Program-made: the position numbers and the translations under genes
Assembly: GCA_005518205.2 (NCBI GenBank)
Contig: RFFC02000033.1
Coordinates: 1 to 64,000 of the forward strand
Length of the DNA stretch: 64,000 nucleotides
Direction: 5' to 3'
From: Hormoscilla sp. GUM202
GTDB lineage: Bacteria; Cyanobacteriota; Cyanobacteriia; Cyanobacteriales; Desertifilaceae
The notes under the pieces: model-generated
Database searches by the model: none
What the model saw: the letters and a program-made list of their open reading frames with translations, nothing else
Told to the model about the DNA's origin: nothing
Shown here: positions 16,925 through 25,484 of the stretch, one piece after another
How the letters are laid out: each line of letters begins with the position of its first letter
How positions within the stretch are numbered: position 1 is the stretch's first letter

Positions 16925-18109
16925 ATGGATGTAAGCAAGTCAAGGACTAACCTATGGCAGCGCTGGCTGAAGACAGGCATCTTAGCAGTGCTGCTGTTTA
17001 CCCTCTCGATCGGACTGGACGCAGCTTGGTGGAATTTTGGGGGCAGTAAAAAACCCCAGCAGACTCTCTTACCCTCTGGGGACGCTATTACCGATGGCAA
17101 AGCCCTGTTGCGGTATGCCCTGCCAATTGACAATCAACCAGTGCGGGAAATGCAAGCCAATTTGGAAAGCATCTCCACAGCCCTGCGGGGCAAGCATTGG
17201 AGTGACATCACGAGAAACATTACTAAGGTACAGACCACGAGCAACCAACGCCCTACACAACTGCTCTCGTCAGTGCCAACGGAATGCAAACCACAAGCAG
17301 AATCAATCATAGCCCAGATCTCCTCAGGACTGACCTCTTTAAGAGAAGCTGCTGAAGTTGAAGATAAAGAACAGGTGCAGACCGTCAGAGACGAACTGCT
17401 GGAGTTGGTGGGGCAGCTAGAACAGTTAATGGTGCGCGGCATGACCTTTGAAGTACCATCGGAGTACAGCAACCTGCCACAACTGTTAGGTCGGGCCACC
17501 GTGGCGATCGAAACCAATAAGGGCAAGATGACAGCGGTGCTCGACGGTTACAGTGCCCCGGTTACCGCTGGTAATTTTATGGATCTGGTGCAGCGCGGGT
17601 TTTATGACGGTCTGGAGTTTACAAGGGTAGAAAAACAATACGTGGCGCAAGTGGGATCTCCCCCGGGCCCCGAAGACGGTTTCATTGACCCAGACACAGG
17701 GGAATACCGGGCTATTCCCTTGGAGATCCTGGTCCAAGGTGAGCCAGAACCAATCTATGGTACTACCCTAGAAGAGGTGGGTATGTATCGCGAACATCCG
17801 GTGCTTCCCTTCGCCGCCTATGGCACCCTGGGGATGGCTCGTCCTGATGAAGATCTCAATGGGGGTTCTTCTCAGTTTTTCTTCTTCCTGTTTGAAACAG
17901 ATCTGACGCCGCCTGGCGTTAACCTATTGGATGGTCGCTATGCCGCGTTTGGCTATGTAACTGAAGGCAAGGACGTACTAGGGAAGCTGACCCAGGGAGA
18001 TGTAATTGAATCCGCTAAAGTGATAGAAGGAGCTTCTAATTTAGTGCAACCTTCGATGTACTCGGGGCGCGCTACTCGCACTACCCCTCGCACATCGAAG
18101 AAAGGTTAG
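16925..18109 (+). CDS. thylakoid-lumen cyclophilin (CYP38/TLP40-like peptidyl-prolyl isomerase)
   Basis: About 394 residues from ATG 16925 (MDVSKSRTNLWQRW); an upstream ATG at 16874 is in repeat DNA. A signal-anchor/signal peptide with a hydrophobic stretch (about 15-33) directs it to the lumen or periplasm. A helical N-terminal domain (about 60-170) with QANLESISTALRGKHW is typical of CYP38. The cyclophilin domain (about 195-380) contains LDGYSAPVTAGNFMDLVQRGFYDG, SQFFFFLF and LDGRYAAFGYV; like other CYP38 proteins it lacks several catalytic residues. It assists photosystem II assembly. The last 15 residues (SMYSGRATRTTPRTSKKG) come from the palindrome at 18054-18103. Confidence 0.86.
   Translation: MDVSKSRTNLWQRWLKTGILAVLLFTLSIGLDAAWWNFGGSKKPQQTLLPSGDAITDGKALLRYALPIDNQPVREMQANLESISTALRGKHWSDITRNITKVQTTSNQRPTQLLSSVPTECKPQAESIIAQISSGLTSLREAAEVEDKEQVQTVRDELLELVGQLEQLMVRGMTFEVPSEYSNLPQLLGRATVAIETNKGKMTAVLDGYSAPVTAGNFMDLVQRGFYDGLEFTRVEKQYVAQVGSPPGPEDGFIDPDTGEYRAIPLEILVQGEPEPIYGTTLEEVGMYREHPVLPFAAYGTLGMARPDEDLNGGSSQFFFFLFETDLTPPGVNLLDGRYAAFGYVTEGKDVLGKLTQGDVIESAKVIEGASNLVQPSMYSGRATRTTPRTSKKG
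18054..18103. repeat. CTACTCGCACTACCCC palindrome forming the cyclophilin C-terminus
   Basis: Outer arms CTTCGATGT / ACATCGAAG, inner arms GGGGCGCG / CTACCCC around CTACTCG. It supplies the terminal residues of the cyclophilin gene, whose stop follows 3 codons later. Confidence 0.8.
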
Positions 18110-18121
18110 GTTTATTGTGTT

Positions 18122-18451
18122 ATGGCCATTCTGGAAATTGCTTTTGTAATCGGATTGAGTTCGCTAGTAGGTCTGTACGTCTTGAATACTATCCAAAATG
18201 GTCAGCGTCAGCGACAGCTGCAAAATGCTTTCTATCAGCTGTTAGAAAAGCAAAATGGGGAGGTTTCTCTCATTCAGCTAGCTGCGGCGGCGAGAATGGA
18301 TGCTCTGGTTGCTCAGAGGTTCTTGCAACAACAAGTGCAAATTTTTTCAGCGATGCCTGAAGTGGATGCTGAGGGGAATACTTTCTATCGTTTTCCGAAA
18401 CTGCAGAATCCTGAGATGTTCAGTATCGATAAACGCCAGGATGAGTGGTAA
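18122..18451 (+). CDS. small membrane-anchored protein, conserved in cyanobacteria
   Basis: 109 residues. One N-terminal membrane segment (about 3-22, AILEIAFVIGLSSLVGLYVL), then a soluble region of about 80 residues with a winged-helix-like pattern (VSLIQLAAAARMDALVAQRFLQQQ). Family not recognised by name. It starts 13 bp after the cyclophilin gene and is probably co-transcribed, suggesting a role at the same membrane. Function unknown. Confidence 0.7.
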   Translation: MAILEIAFVIGLSSLVGLYVLNTIQNGQRQRQLQNAFYQLLEKQNGEVSLIQLAAAARMDALVAQRFLQQQVQIFSAMPEVDAEGNTFYRFPKLQNPEMFSIDKRQDEW

Positions 18452-18795
18452 AAAAACTAGGGAAGTTGTTGGCGCTTTGCGCAGGCAGTAGACCCCCCGC
18501 TATTGGCAGGAGTTGGAGAGGCGGGAGATCGCCTCCCCAACTCTAAACAATCCTTTTCGGGCTCTAGAGTCGGTCAAGTATGTGGTATAAACCCGGTTGT
18601 TATAGCTGTTAAAGCGGTAGTGGTCATATAACGTTTCTCAGATAGATGCGATCTAATTTGAGATAGATGATGTACTGCAAATTGTAGACAGAGTAAGGGT
18701 TTCAGCGATTTATCCATGGAGCGGGCGAGATAAAAATGCTATATATAAATGTTTGAGCAATGAACAATTTTCAATGAACAATTTTCAATGAACAA
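18452..18795. other. spacer between convergent genes
   Basis: GGCGGGAGATCGCCTCCC hairpin at about 18521-18540 may terminate the upstream operon. A TGAACAATTTTCAA unit is repeated about three times at 18759-18797. No gene seen. Confidence 0.5.
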
Positions 18796-20130
18796 TTATA
18801 TGTCATACTTATCTCGCTGACCTTCAGTTCTTAAGCGCACAGAATCGGCGTGGTACGGGAAACCCTCAGCTTGAGCCAAAAGCTCGATCGCGTCGGCAAC
18901 TTTTTTCAGGGCCTCAGGAGAATAATGAATTATATTAGAATGCTTCAAATAAGTTTCCACGCCTAGGGAAGAAGCGTAGCGGGCAGCACCATTAGTGGGA
19001 AGATTCTGGTTAGGACCAGCTAAGTAATCTCCTAGGGCGATCGGGGACGAATAGCCCAGAAAGATCGCTCCAGCATGACGAATTTCTTCTAGTAAACTCC
19101 AGGGGTCAGCCACTTGCAGCATCAAATTTTGGGGAGCAAAAGCATTCGCGAGTTCCGCCGCCATGAGCTCAGATTCTACCACCACTACCAAACCATAATG
19201 GGCGATCGCCTTTGAAGTCAGCAACCGGTGGGAGTGGTTAATAAGTTGCCGGTCAACTTCAGCTGTCACCAGAGTAGCCAAAGTCAAATCCGGAGTCAAC
19301 AGGATCGCCGATGCCATAGGGTCCCGTTCCGCCTGGGCCAACAAATCCGCCGCCACATGTTCGTGATTTGCGAGGCGATCGGCAATAATCAACAGCTCTC
19401 CCGCACCGGTCAAACAATCTATCCCCACTATCGGCGAGACCAGTTTTTTTGCTAGAGTTACATATATATTACCAGTCCCTACGATCACATCTACTGGCGG
19501 AATAGTTTCCGTACCATAGGCAAAAGCCCCGATCGCCGCCGCCCCGGACACCCGGTAAACCTCCTGAATACCTGCCGACTGAGCAGCCACCAGCACCGCT
19601 GGATTAATTTTCTTATCCGGTCCCGGCGGAGTAGACATGATCGTCCTCCGTACTCCAGCCACCTTAGCTGGGATAGCATTCATCAGCACCCGACTTGGAT
19701 AAGCCGCTCCACGCTCCGGGCCCCCTCCGCTACCGGGCACATATATCCCCGCCTTTTCCACCGGCTGATATCGCTTACCCAAAACTACATCCAGATCCTT
19801 AAATTGCACCCACGATGATGGCACTCTCTGCCGGTGAAATGCCTCAATTTGGCTCGACGCCAAAAAGATCGCGTCTAGTAAATCTTTATTTACCTGCTGA
19901 TAAGCAGCATCTAGTTCTGAACCAGTCACCCGCAATTCTGAAGGGCTGAGGGTAACTCGATCGACTGACGCGGTATAATGCAGCAGCGCCCGATCGCCGT
20001 TTCGCCTCACCGAGGCCAGCACTTCCCTAACCGTCGCACAGGCGTGCAGGACATAGTCGGAGCGATAGCGATCGCCGATGCGTCGTAATTCCGCTTCTGC
20101 CTCATCCCGATCGTGAACAATTCGCAGCAT
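18796..20130 (-). CDS. hisD: histidinol dehydrogenase
   Basis: 444 residues from ATG 20130 (MLRIVHDRDEAEAEL). Catalyses the last two steps of histidine synthesis, two NAD-dependent oxidations of histidinol, in the cytoplasm as a Zn dimer. Typical blocks: VEKAGIYVPG, PSRVLMNAIPAKVAGV, ADLLAQAERDP, GPNQNLPTNGAARYASSLGV. Inside the VPGG-AAYPS loop the palindrome at 19710-19732 adds about six residues (SGGGPER), in one of the best conserved loops of the enzyme. Codons upstream of 20130 are in a GTGTCC...GGACAC palindrome, not native. Divergent from rpsT. Confidence 0.93.
   Translation of the reverse strand: MLRIVHDRDEAEAELRRIGDRYRSDYVLHACATVREVLASVRRNGDRALLHYTASVDRVTLSPSELRVTGSELDAAYQQVNKDLLDAIFLASSQIEAFHRQRVPSSWVQFKDLDVVLGKRYQPVEKAGIYVPGSGGGPERGAAYPSRVLMNAIPAKVAGVRRTIMSTPPGPDKKINPAVLVAAQSAGIQEVYRVSGAAAIGAFAYGTETIPPVDVIVGTGNIYVTLAKKLVSPIVGIDCLTGAGELLIIADRLANHEHVAADLLAQAERDPMASAILLTPDLTLATLVTAEVDRQLINHSHRLLTSKAIAHYGLVVVVESELMAAELANAFAPQNLMLQVADPWSLLEEIRHAGAIFLGYSSPIALGDYLAGPNQNLPTNGAARYASSLGVETYLKHSNIIHYSPEALKKVADAIELLAQAEGFPYHADSVRLRTEGQRDKYDI
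19710..19732. repeat. SGGGPER-type palindromic element inside hisD
   Basis: CACGCTCCGGGCCCCCTCCG on the plus strand. It interrupts the conserved PGG(R/K)AAYPS loop, giving PGSGGGPERGAAYPS, so the insertion site is clear by comparison with the family. Confidence 0.85.
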
Positions 20131-20258
20131 CTCATTGACATCGGATGGTAGTGTTCGTGTCCGAGAGCGCCAGGGTGGGCGTCTCTGGACACGAAAGGTC
20201 AATATTCAATTGCTAGCAACATATACTCGCGCATAATATCGCTCATTCAGCGGGATTA
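20131..20258. repeat. palindrome in the hisD-rpsT spacer
   Basis: TCGTGTCCGAGAGCGCCAGG and its partner GGGCGTCTCTGGACACGA (about 20155-20196) form a long imperfect hairpin, a divergent member of the GTTTCCAGAGACACCCACCC family at 16735 and 51006. Confidence 0.6.
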
Positions 20259-20259
20259 C

Positions 20260-20289
20260 TTGACACACTTATCGCAAAGAATGTATAAT
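20260..20289 (+). promoter_or_regulatory. sigma-70-type promoter upstream of rpsT
   Basis: TTGACA at 20260-20265 and TATAAT at 20284-20289, both consensus, with an 18-bp spacer. It would give a leader of about 175 bases before rpsT. Confidence 0.65.
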
Positions 20290-20385
20290 CTCTCTATTAA
20301 CTTAACACCGCTGGTCCCAGCTGCGCTGGGACTACTCATAGTCGCTACTCTAGCTTAACCTGAAAAATTCAGCAATGGGGGGCGC

Positions 20386-20414
20386 TTGCACTAGCCAGGA
20401 AAAAATGCTATAGT
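20386..20414 (+). promoter_or_regulatory. second promoter candidate for rpsT
   Basis: TTGCAC (20386-20391), 17-bp spacer, TATAGT (20409-20414). The start would be about 20421, 50 bases before the GTG. Confidence 0.5.
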
Positions 20415-20470
20415 AAAAAGTCAGACTGACAGCAGAATTGTAAATAGCAGTAAACAACCAAGGGAACGCC

Positions 20471-20779
20471 GTGCCAAATATAAAGTCAGCCATCAAGCGC
20501 GTCCAAATCACAGAGAGGAACCGGCTGCGCAATAAAGCTTATAAATCAGCGGTCAAGACGCTGATGAAGAAATTATTCGCAGCCTTAGACAAGTATGCTA
20601 CCTCCAAAACCCCGGAGGCCAAGCAGGAAGTTCTCGGTCTCATGTCAGCAGCATACAGCAAAATAGACAAAGCAGTCAAGCGCGGGGTCTTGCACCGTAA
20701 CAATGGGGCTCACAAAAAATCCAGTCTGGCGCAGGCATTAAAAAAGGTGGAAAAATCAGCATCCCCAGCGGCAGCTTGA
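20471..20779 (+). CDS. rpsT: 30S ribosomal protein S20
   Basis: 102 residues, GTG start (MPNIKSAIKRVQITERNRLRNKAYKSAV). Binds 16S rRNA early in small-subunit assembly. The Lys/Arg-rich three-helix pattern and HRNNGAHKKSSLAQAL end are typical. First gene of the rpsT-tatD-rpoB-rpoC2 cluster, with two promoter candidates upstream. Confidence 0.95.
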   Translation: MPNIKSAIKRVQITERNRLRNKAYKSAVKTLMKKLFAALDKYATSKTPEAKQEVLGLMSAAYSKIDKAVKRGVLHRNNGAHKKSSLAQALKKVEKSASPAAA

Positions 20780-20858
20780 AAGAAGTGGTCCGATGGACAA
20801 CTGACCAATGACCGGTGTCTAGTAGACACCGCCTACTGACACAAAGCAGGAGAACACC

Positions 20859-21671
20859 ATGCCCATGCAGTTGATTGACACCCACGTTCACATAAACTAT
20901 TTGATCTCCTTGGGGTCGGATCTGTCCGAAGTAGTTACCCGTTGGCGTTCCGCTGGAGTTTGTCAGTTATTGCATTCTTGCGTATCACCCTCGGAGATAA
21001 AGAGCATCCAAACATTAGCAGCTCAGATTGACGAGCTATATTTTGCCGTCGGGTTGCACCCCCTAGAGGCCCATAAATGGACAAGCGAGGCAGAGGAAGT
21101 AATTAGGAATTTTGCCAGTGCTGACCGGAAAGTAGTAGCAATAGGGGAAACGGGGCTAGATTTTTATAAAGCGGATAATTTTGAGCAGCAAAAAAAGGTA
21201 TTTGCCGCTCAGATGAGCCTAGCCCAGGCTCTAGAATTACCAGTAATTATCCACGTCCGAGAGGCGGCGCAAGAGGCAGCGAGACAACTGAGAGAATTGA
21301 AGAGCACGGGAGGTTCTTTACGAGGGGTGATGCATTGTTGGGGGGGAACGCCAGAAGAAACGGAATGGTTCTTAGATTTGGGATTATACATCAGCTTCAG
21401 CGGGACCGTGACATTTAAGAAAGCAGTCCAGATAAAAGAGTCATGTCTCATGGTGCCTCCCGATCGCCTACTAATAGAAACAGACAGTCCATTCCTGGCA
21501 CCTGAACCAAAACGAGGGAAACGCAATGAGCCAGCATACGTCCGTTATGTAGCGTCCCAAATAGCCCAACTCAGAGGAGTGCCAGTAGAAACATTAGCAG
21601 CACAAACAACAGATAACGCCCGTAAACTATTTGGTCTGCCAGAGAGTGAACAGATCGCATGTCCTGGGTAG
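20859..21671 (+). CDS. tatD: TatD-family metal-dependent deoxyribonuclease
   Basis: 270 residues. TIM-barrel amidohydrolase-type nuclease, cytoplasmic. Metal ligands visible: DTHVH near the start, GETGLDFY (Glu, about 101), IHVREA (about 130), HCWGG (about 155) and ETDSPFLAPEP (Asp, about 207). An SD-like AGCAGGAG lies before ATG 20859; a second ATG at 20865 is possible. It lies 79 bp after rpsT and 337 bp before rpoB, a neighbourhood known in Synechocystis. Confidence 0.92.
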   Translation: MPMQLIDTHVHINYLISLGSDLSEVVTRWRSAGVCQLLHSCVSPSEIKSIQTLAAQIDELYFAVGLHPLEAHKWTSEAEEVIRNFASADRKVVAIGETGLDFYKADNFEQQKKVFAAQMSLAQALELPVIIHVREAAQEAARQLRELKSTGGSLRGVMHCWGGTPEETEWFLDLGLYISFSGTVTFKKAVQIKESCLMVPPDRLLIETDSPFLAPEPKRGKRNEPAYVRYVASQIAQLRGVPVETLAAQTTDNARKLFGLPESEQIACPG

Positions 21672-22008
21672 CGCGACTACGATGTTTCCCCTTCGATATC
21701 TCTGCCAGATCTCTTATCTCAGGAGACATAGCTGCGCCCCCAGCAAGCTTCCGGCCCCCCCCGCTGCGCGTATCAGCACACAGGAGATATCGGGAGCACA
21801 CGCTCTTGAGACGCAGATTGCTAAAAGCACCTTCCCAGGCTTCGCTGTGGGAAGGAAGGAGGACACGGCGATATCGAAGCACTGTTCGTATCGCCGCAGC
21901 GCAAAGATAACCCTCCCTTTCCCTCCTCCCGAGTATCAAATAGCAGCGCTCGTGTGGAGACAAAATTGCTCAGTATAAAAATAACGCGCCTTGCAGCCTT
22001 CACAGAAA
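21672..22008. repeat. chain of palindromes between tatD and rpoB
   Basis: Contains TTCGATATCTCTGCC...GGAGACATAGC, an SGGGPER-type copy (CCGGCCCCCCCCGCTGCGCG at about 21751-21770), and CTTCCCAGGC-TTCGCT-GTGGGAAGG (about 21833-21857). The rpoB promoter must lie in or after this block; I could not pick a convincing one. Confidence 0.65.
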
Positions 22009-25000
22009 ATGAATCAGAATATCGACACAAAAGTTAAATTTCAATTACCAGAACTAGTAGAGATCCAGAGATCGAGCTTCCGCTGGTTTCTAGAAGAGGG
22101 ATTAATAGAAGAGCTAGACAGCTTTTCTCCAATAACAGACTACACGGGAAAACTAGAGCTGCATTTTTGGGGAAAAAAATTCTCACTTCATAGACCAAAA
22201 TACGACGTAGCAGAAGCAAAGCGCAGGGATGCAACCTACGCAGTGCAAATGTATGTCCCCACACGTCTGATCGACAAAGAAACCGGGGAAATTAAAGAGC
22301 AAGAGGTATTTATCGGCGAACTGCCACTGATGACAGATCGGGGCACATTTATCATAAATGGAGCAGAGCGAGTCATCGTTAACCAAATAGTGCGATCGCC
22401 CGGAGTATACTACAAATCAGAAACAGACAAAAACGGTCGGCGGACCTACAACGCCTCCCTGCTCCCCAATCGCGGAGCATGGCTAAAATTTGAAACAGAT
22501 AAAAATAACCTGGTATGGGTAAGGATAGACAAAACCAGGAAGCTGTCGGCCCAAGTATTGCTCAAAGCAATGGGGATGAGCACCAGTGAAATACTGGACT
22601 CCTTGCGTCACCCAGATTATTTCCAGAAAACTATCGACAAAGAAGGAGAATATACCGATGAAGATGCCCTGATAGAACTATATCGCAAGCTGCGGCCAGG
22701 AGAACCGCCAACAGTCAATGGTGGACAGCAACTGTTAGAATCCCGCTTCTTCGACCCCAAACGCTACGACCTCGGCAAGGTAGGACGCTACAAGCTGAAC
22801 AAAAAGCTGCGCCTTTCCGTGCCAGAAACGAAGCGAGTGCTGACCCAAGAGGACATACTGACAAGCATAAACTATCTGATCAACCTGGAATTTGATATCG
22901 GCACCATAGATGATATAGACCACCTGGGGAACAGACGAGTGCGATCGGTCGGAGAACTGTTACAAAACCAAGTGCGGGTGGGATTAAACCGGTTGGAGAG
23001 GATCATCCGAGAGCGGATGACCGTTTCCGACTCAGATCAGTTGACACCCACATCCCTAGTCAACCCCAAACCATTGGTAGCAGCGATCAAGGAATTCTTC
23101 GGATCGTCCCAACTATCCCAGTTTATGGATCAGACCAACCCCTTAGCAGAACTGACCCATAAACGGCGGTTGAGCGCCTTGGGACCGGGAGGACTAACCC
23201 GGGAACGGGCAGGGTTCGCCGTGCGGGATATTCATCCTTCCCACTATGGGCGCATCTGCCCGATCGAAACCCCAGAAGGTCCCAATGCCGGATTAATAGG
23301 ATCCCTCGCTACCCATGCCCGGGTGAATGAATATGGGTTTATCGAAACTCCATATTACCGAGTCGAAAATGGCCAAATCCGGCGCGACATCCCCCCAGTG
23401 TTCATGACAGCAGATGAAGAAGATGACCTGCGGGTAGCTCCAGGGGACATACCGATGGACGAAAATGGCAAGCTCTCCAGCGACATCGTGCCAGTACGGT
23501 ATCGCCAAGACTTCACCACCACCACCCCAGACCAGGTAGACTACGTCTCCGTATCGCCAGTGCAAATCATCTCAGTGGCAACATCCTTAATCCCCTTCCT
23601 GGAACATGACGATGCCAACCGGGCCCTCATGGGGTCAAACATGCAGCGACAAGCGGTTCCCCTATTGCGTCCAGAACGGCCATTAGTAGGAACCGGCATG
23701 GAAACCCAGGCAGCCAGAGATTCGGGGATGGTGATCCTATCCAAAGAAGATGGAGTAGTAACCTACGTGGATGCAACCAAAATACGGGTCAGAAGCATAC
23801 CGAAAAAAGCTTCATCCGACGCGCAGCGGCCGCACCGGGCTACTGATACTGCGCGTGCTGGTGACGCCGGATCGCTCTTTAATGGCGAAAGCACAGGCTT
23901 CGATATACCGGAGCGAGAGATATCCTATGAAATGCATAAATATCATCGCTCCAACCAAGACACCTGCCTGAACCAAAAACCGATCGTGCACGTCGGGGAC
24001 AAAGTAGTAAAAGGGCAAGTAATAGCAGACGGCTCATCTACAGAAAAAGGAGAACTAGCCCTAGGGCAAAACATCCTCGTAGCCTACATGCCCTGGGAAG
24101 GGTACAACTACGAAGATGCCATCCTGATATCAGAACGGCTAGTAGTCGAAGACCTGTACACCTCCATACACATCGAAAAATATGAAATCGAAGCCCGTCA
24201 AACCAAGCTAGGACCAGAAGAAATCACCCGATCGCTCCCCAACGTCGGAGAAGACGCCCTCCGGCAGCTAGACGAAACAGGCATAATTCGGATCGGAGCC
24301 TGGGTAGAAACAGGAGAGCTCCTCGTCGGCAAGGTAACCCCCAAAGGAGAATCAGATCAGCCACCCGAAGAAAAACTGCTCAGAGCCATATTTGGAGAAA
24401 AAGCCAGGGATGTCCGGGATAACTCCCTGCGGGTGCCAAACGGCGAAAAAGGACGAGTAGTAGACGTGCGCGTCTTTACCCGAGAACAGGGAGACGAATT
24501 GCCACCAGGGGCAAACATGGTCGTGCGCGTATACGTAGCCCAAAAGCGGAAGATCCAGATCGGCGATAAAATGGCAGGTCGCCACGGCAACAAAGGCATA
24601 ATATCTCGGATATTGCCCATAGAAGACATGCCCTACATGCCCGATGGGACACCGCTCGATATCATCCTCAACCCATTAGGAGTGCCATCTCGGATGAACG
24701 TAGGTCAGATATTTGAATGCCTGCTAGGATTGGCAGGAGAAAACCTGGACACTCGTTATAAGATAGTGCCCTTTGACGAAATGCACGGCAAAGAAAAGTC
24801 CCGGGAAACAGTACATAGAAAATTGCTCTCGGCAGTCTATGAGACCGGAAAAAAATGGTTGTATAACCAGGAAAACCCCGGCAAAATCCAGGTATATGAC
24901 GGACGGACAGGAGAACCATTCGACCAACCAGTCACCGTAGGCAAAGCATATATGCTGAAGCTCGTGCATTTAGTAGATGATAAAATCCACGCACGCTCCA

Positions 25001-25395
25001 CAGGCCCCTATTCCCTCGTCACCCAACAACCCTTGGGAGGAAAAGCACAGCAGGGTGGTCAGCGGTTCGGAGAAATGGAAGTATGGGCCCTAGAAGCATT
25101 TGGCTCCGCCTACACATTGCAGGAATTGCTGACAGTCAAATCGGACGACATGCAAGGACGCAATGAAGCCCTAAATGCGATCGTCAAAGGCAAAGCAATA
25201 CCCAGACCAGGAACCCCCGAGTCCTTTAAGGTGCTGATGCGGGAATTGCAGTCACTGTGTCTGGATATAGCAGTGCATAAAGTAGAAAATCACGCCGATG
25301 GCACAAATACATCAAAGGAAATAGATTTGATGGCAGATACTAGCAATAATCGTCGAGGGCCAATTGAGAATGGAGAATTGAGAATGGAGAATTGA
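22009..25395 (+). CDS. rpoB: RNA polymerase beta subunit
   Basis: 1128 residues from ATG 22009 (MNQNIDTKVKFQLPELVEIQ). Catalytic core subunit. Family blocks: RGAWLKFETD, HPSHYGRICPIETPEGPNAG, GYNYEDAILISERLV, KMAGRHGNKGIIS, GGQRFGEMEVWALEA. Two peculiarities. About 30 residues at roughly 600-640 (KKASSDAQRPHRATDTARAG and following) are not part of the normal protein and look repeat-derived, between VTYVDATKIRV and SYEMHKYHRSNQDTC. The C-terminus ends NNRRGPIENGELRMEN, generated by GGAGAATTGAGAAT tandem repeats. It is followed directly by rpoC2; rpoC1 is absent here. Confidence 0.95.
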   Translation: MNQNIDTKVKFQLPELVEIQRSSFRWFLEEGLIEELDSFSPITDYTGKLELHFWGKKFSLHRPKYDVAEAKRRDATYAVQMYVPTRLIDKETGEIKEQEVFIGELPLMTDRGTFIINGAERVIVNQIVRSPGVYYKSETDKNGRRTYNASLLPNRGAWLKFETDKNNLVWVRIDKTRKLSAQVLLKAMGMSTSEILDSLRHPDYFQKTIDKEGEYTDEDALIELYRKLRPGEPPTVNGGQQLLESRFFDPKRYDLGKVGRYKLNKKLRLSVPETKRVLTQEDILTSINYLINLEFDIGTIDDIDHLGNRRVRSVGELLQNQVRVGLNRLERIIRERMTVSDSDQLTPTSLVNPKPLVAAIKEFFGSSQLSQFMDQTNPLAELTHKRRLSALGPGGLTRERAGFAVRDIHPSHYGRICPIETPEGPNAGLIGSLATHARVNEYGFIETPYYRVENGQIRRDIPPVFMTADEEDDLRVAPGDIPMDENGKLSSDIVPVRYRQDFTTTTPDQVDYVSVSPVQIISVATSLIPFLEHDDANRALMGSNMQRQAVPLLRPERPLVGTGMETQAARDSGMVILSKEDGVVTYVDATKIRVRSIPKKASSDAQRPHRATDTARAGDAGSLFNGESTGFDIPEREISYEMHKYHRSNQDTCLNQKPIVHVGDKVVKGQVIADGSSTEKGELALGQNILVAYMPWEGYNYEDAILISERLVVEDLYTSIHIEKYEIEARQTKLGPEEITRSLPNVGEDALRQLDETGIIRIGAWVETGELLVGKVTPKGESDQPPEEKLLRAIFGEKARDVRDNSLRVPNGEKGRVVDVRVFTREQGDELPPGANMVVRVYVAQKRKIQIGDKMAGRHGNKGIISRILPIEDMPYMPDGTPLDIILNPLGVPSRMNVGQIFECLLGLAGENLDTRYKIVPFDEMHGKEKSRETVHRKLLSAVYETGKKWLYNQENPGKIQVYDGRTGEPFDQPVTVGKAYMLKLVHLVDDKIHARSTGPYSLVTQQPLGGKAQQGGQRFGEMEVWALEAFGSAYTLQELLTVKSDDMQGRNEALNAIVKGKAIPRPGTPESFKVLMRELQSLCLDIAVHKVENHADGTNTSKEIDLMADTSNNRRGPIENGELRMEN
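23805..23930. repeat. in-frame repeat-derived insertion in rpoB
   Basis: GC-rich stretch with CGCGCAGCGGCCGC and GCGCGTGCTGG words like those of the SGGGPER element, followed by GGCTTCGATATACCGG...GAGATATCC. It adds about 30 residues in frame between conserved beta-subunit blocks. Confidence 0.55.
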
Positions 25396-25440
25396 GAATC
25401 GAGAATTGATTAAATTTCTCTTCTCAATTTTCAATTCTCC
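25362..25440. repeat. GAATTGAGAATGGA tandem repeats over the rpoB stop
   Basis: Units of GAGAATTGAGAATG repeat from within the last codons of rpoB into the spacer. They replace the usual acidic C-terminal tail of the beta subunit with GPIENGELRMEN. Confidence 0.7.
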
Positions 25441-25484
25441 CATTGTCAACTTTTAGCTGACAACAGACAACAGACAACATAAAA

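Noticed and set aside
15949..17133. 394-codon open frame covering efp with a long N-terminal extension
   Set aside because: EF-P is about 185 residues and starts at 16509; the extension is repeat DNA and the antisense of the cyclophilin start.
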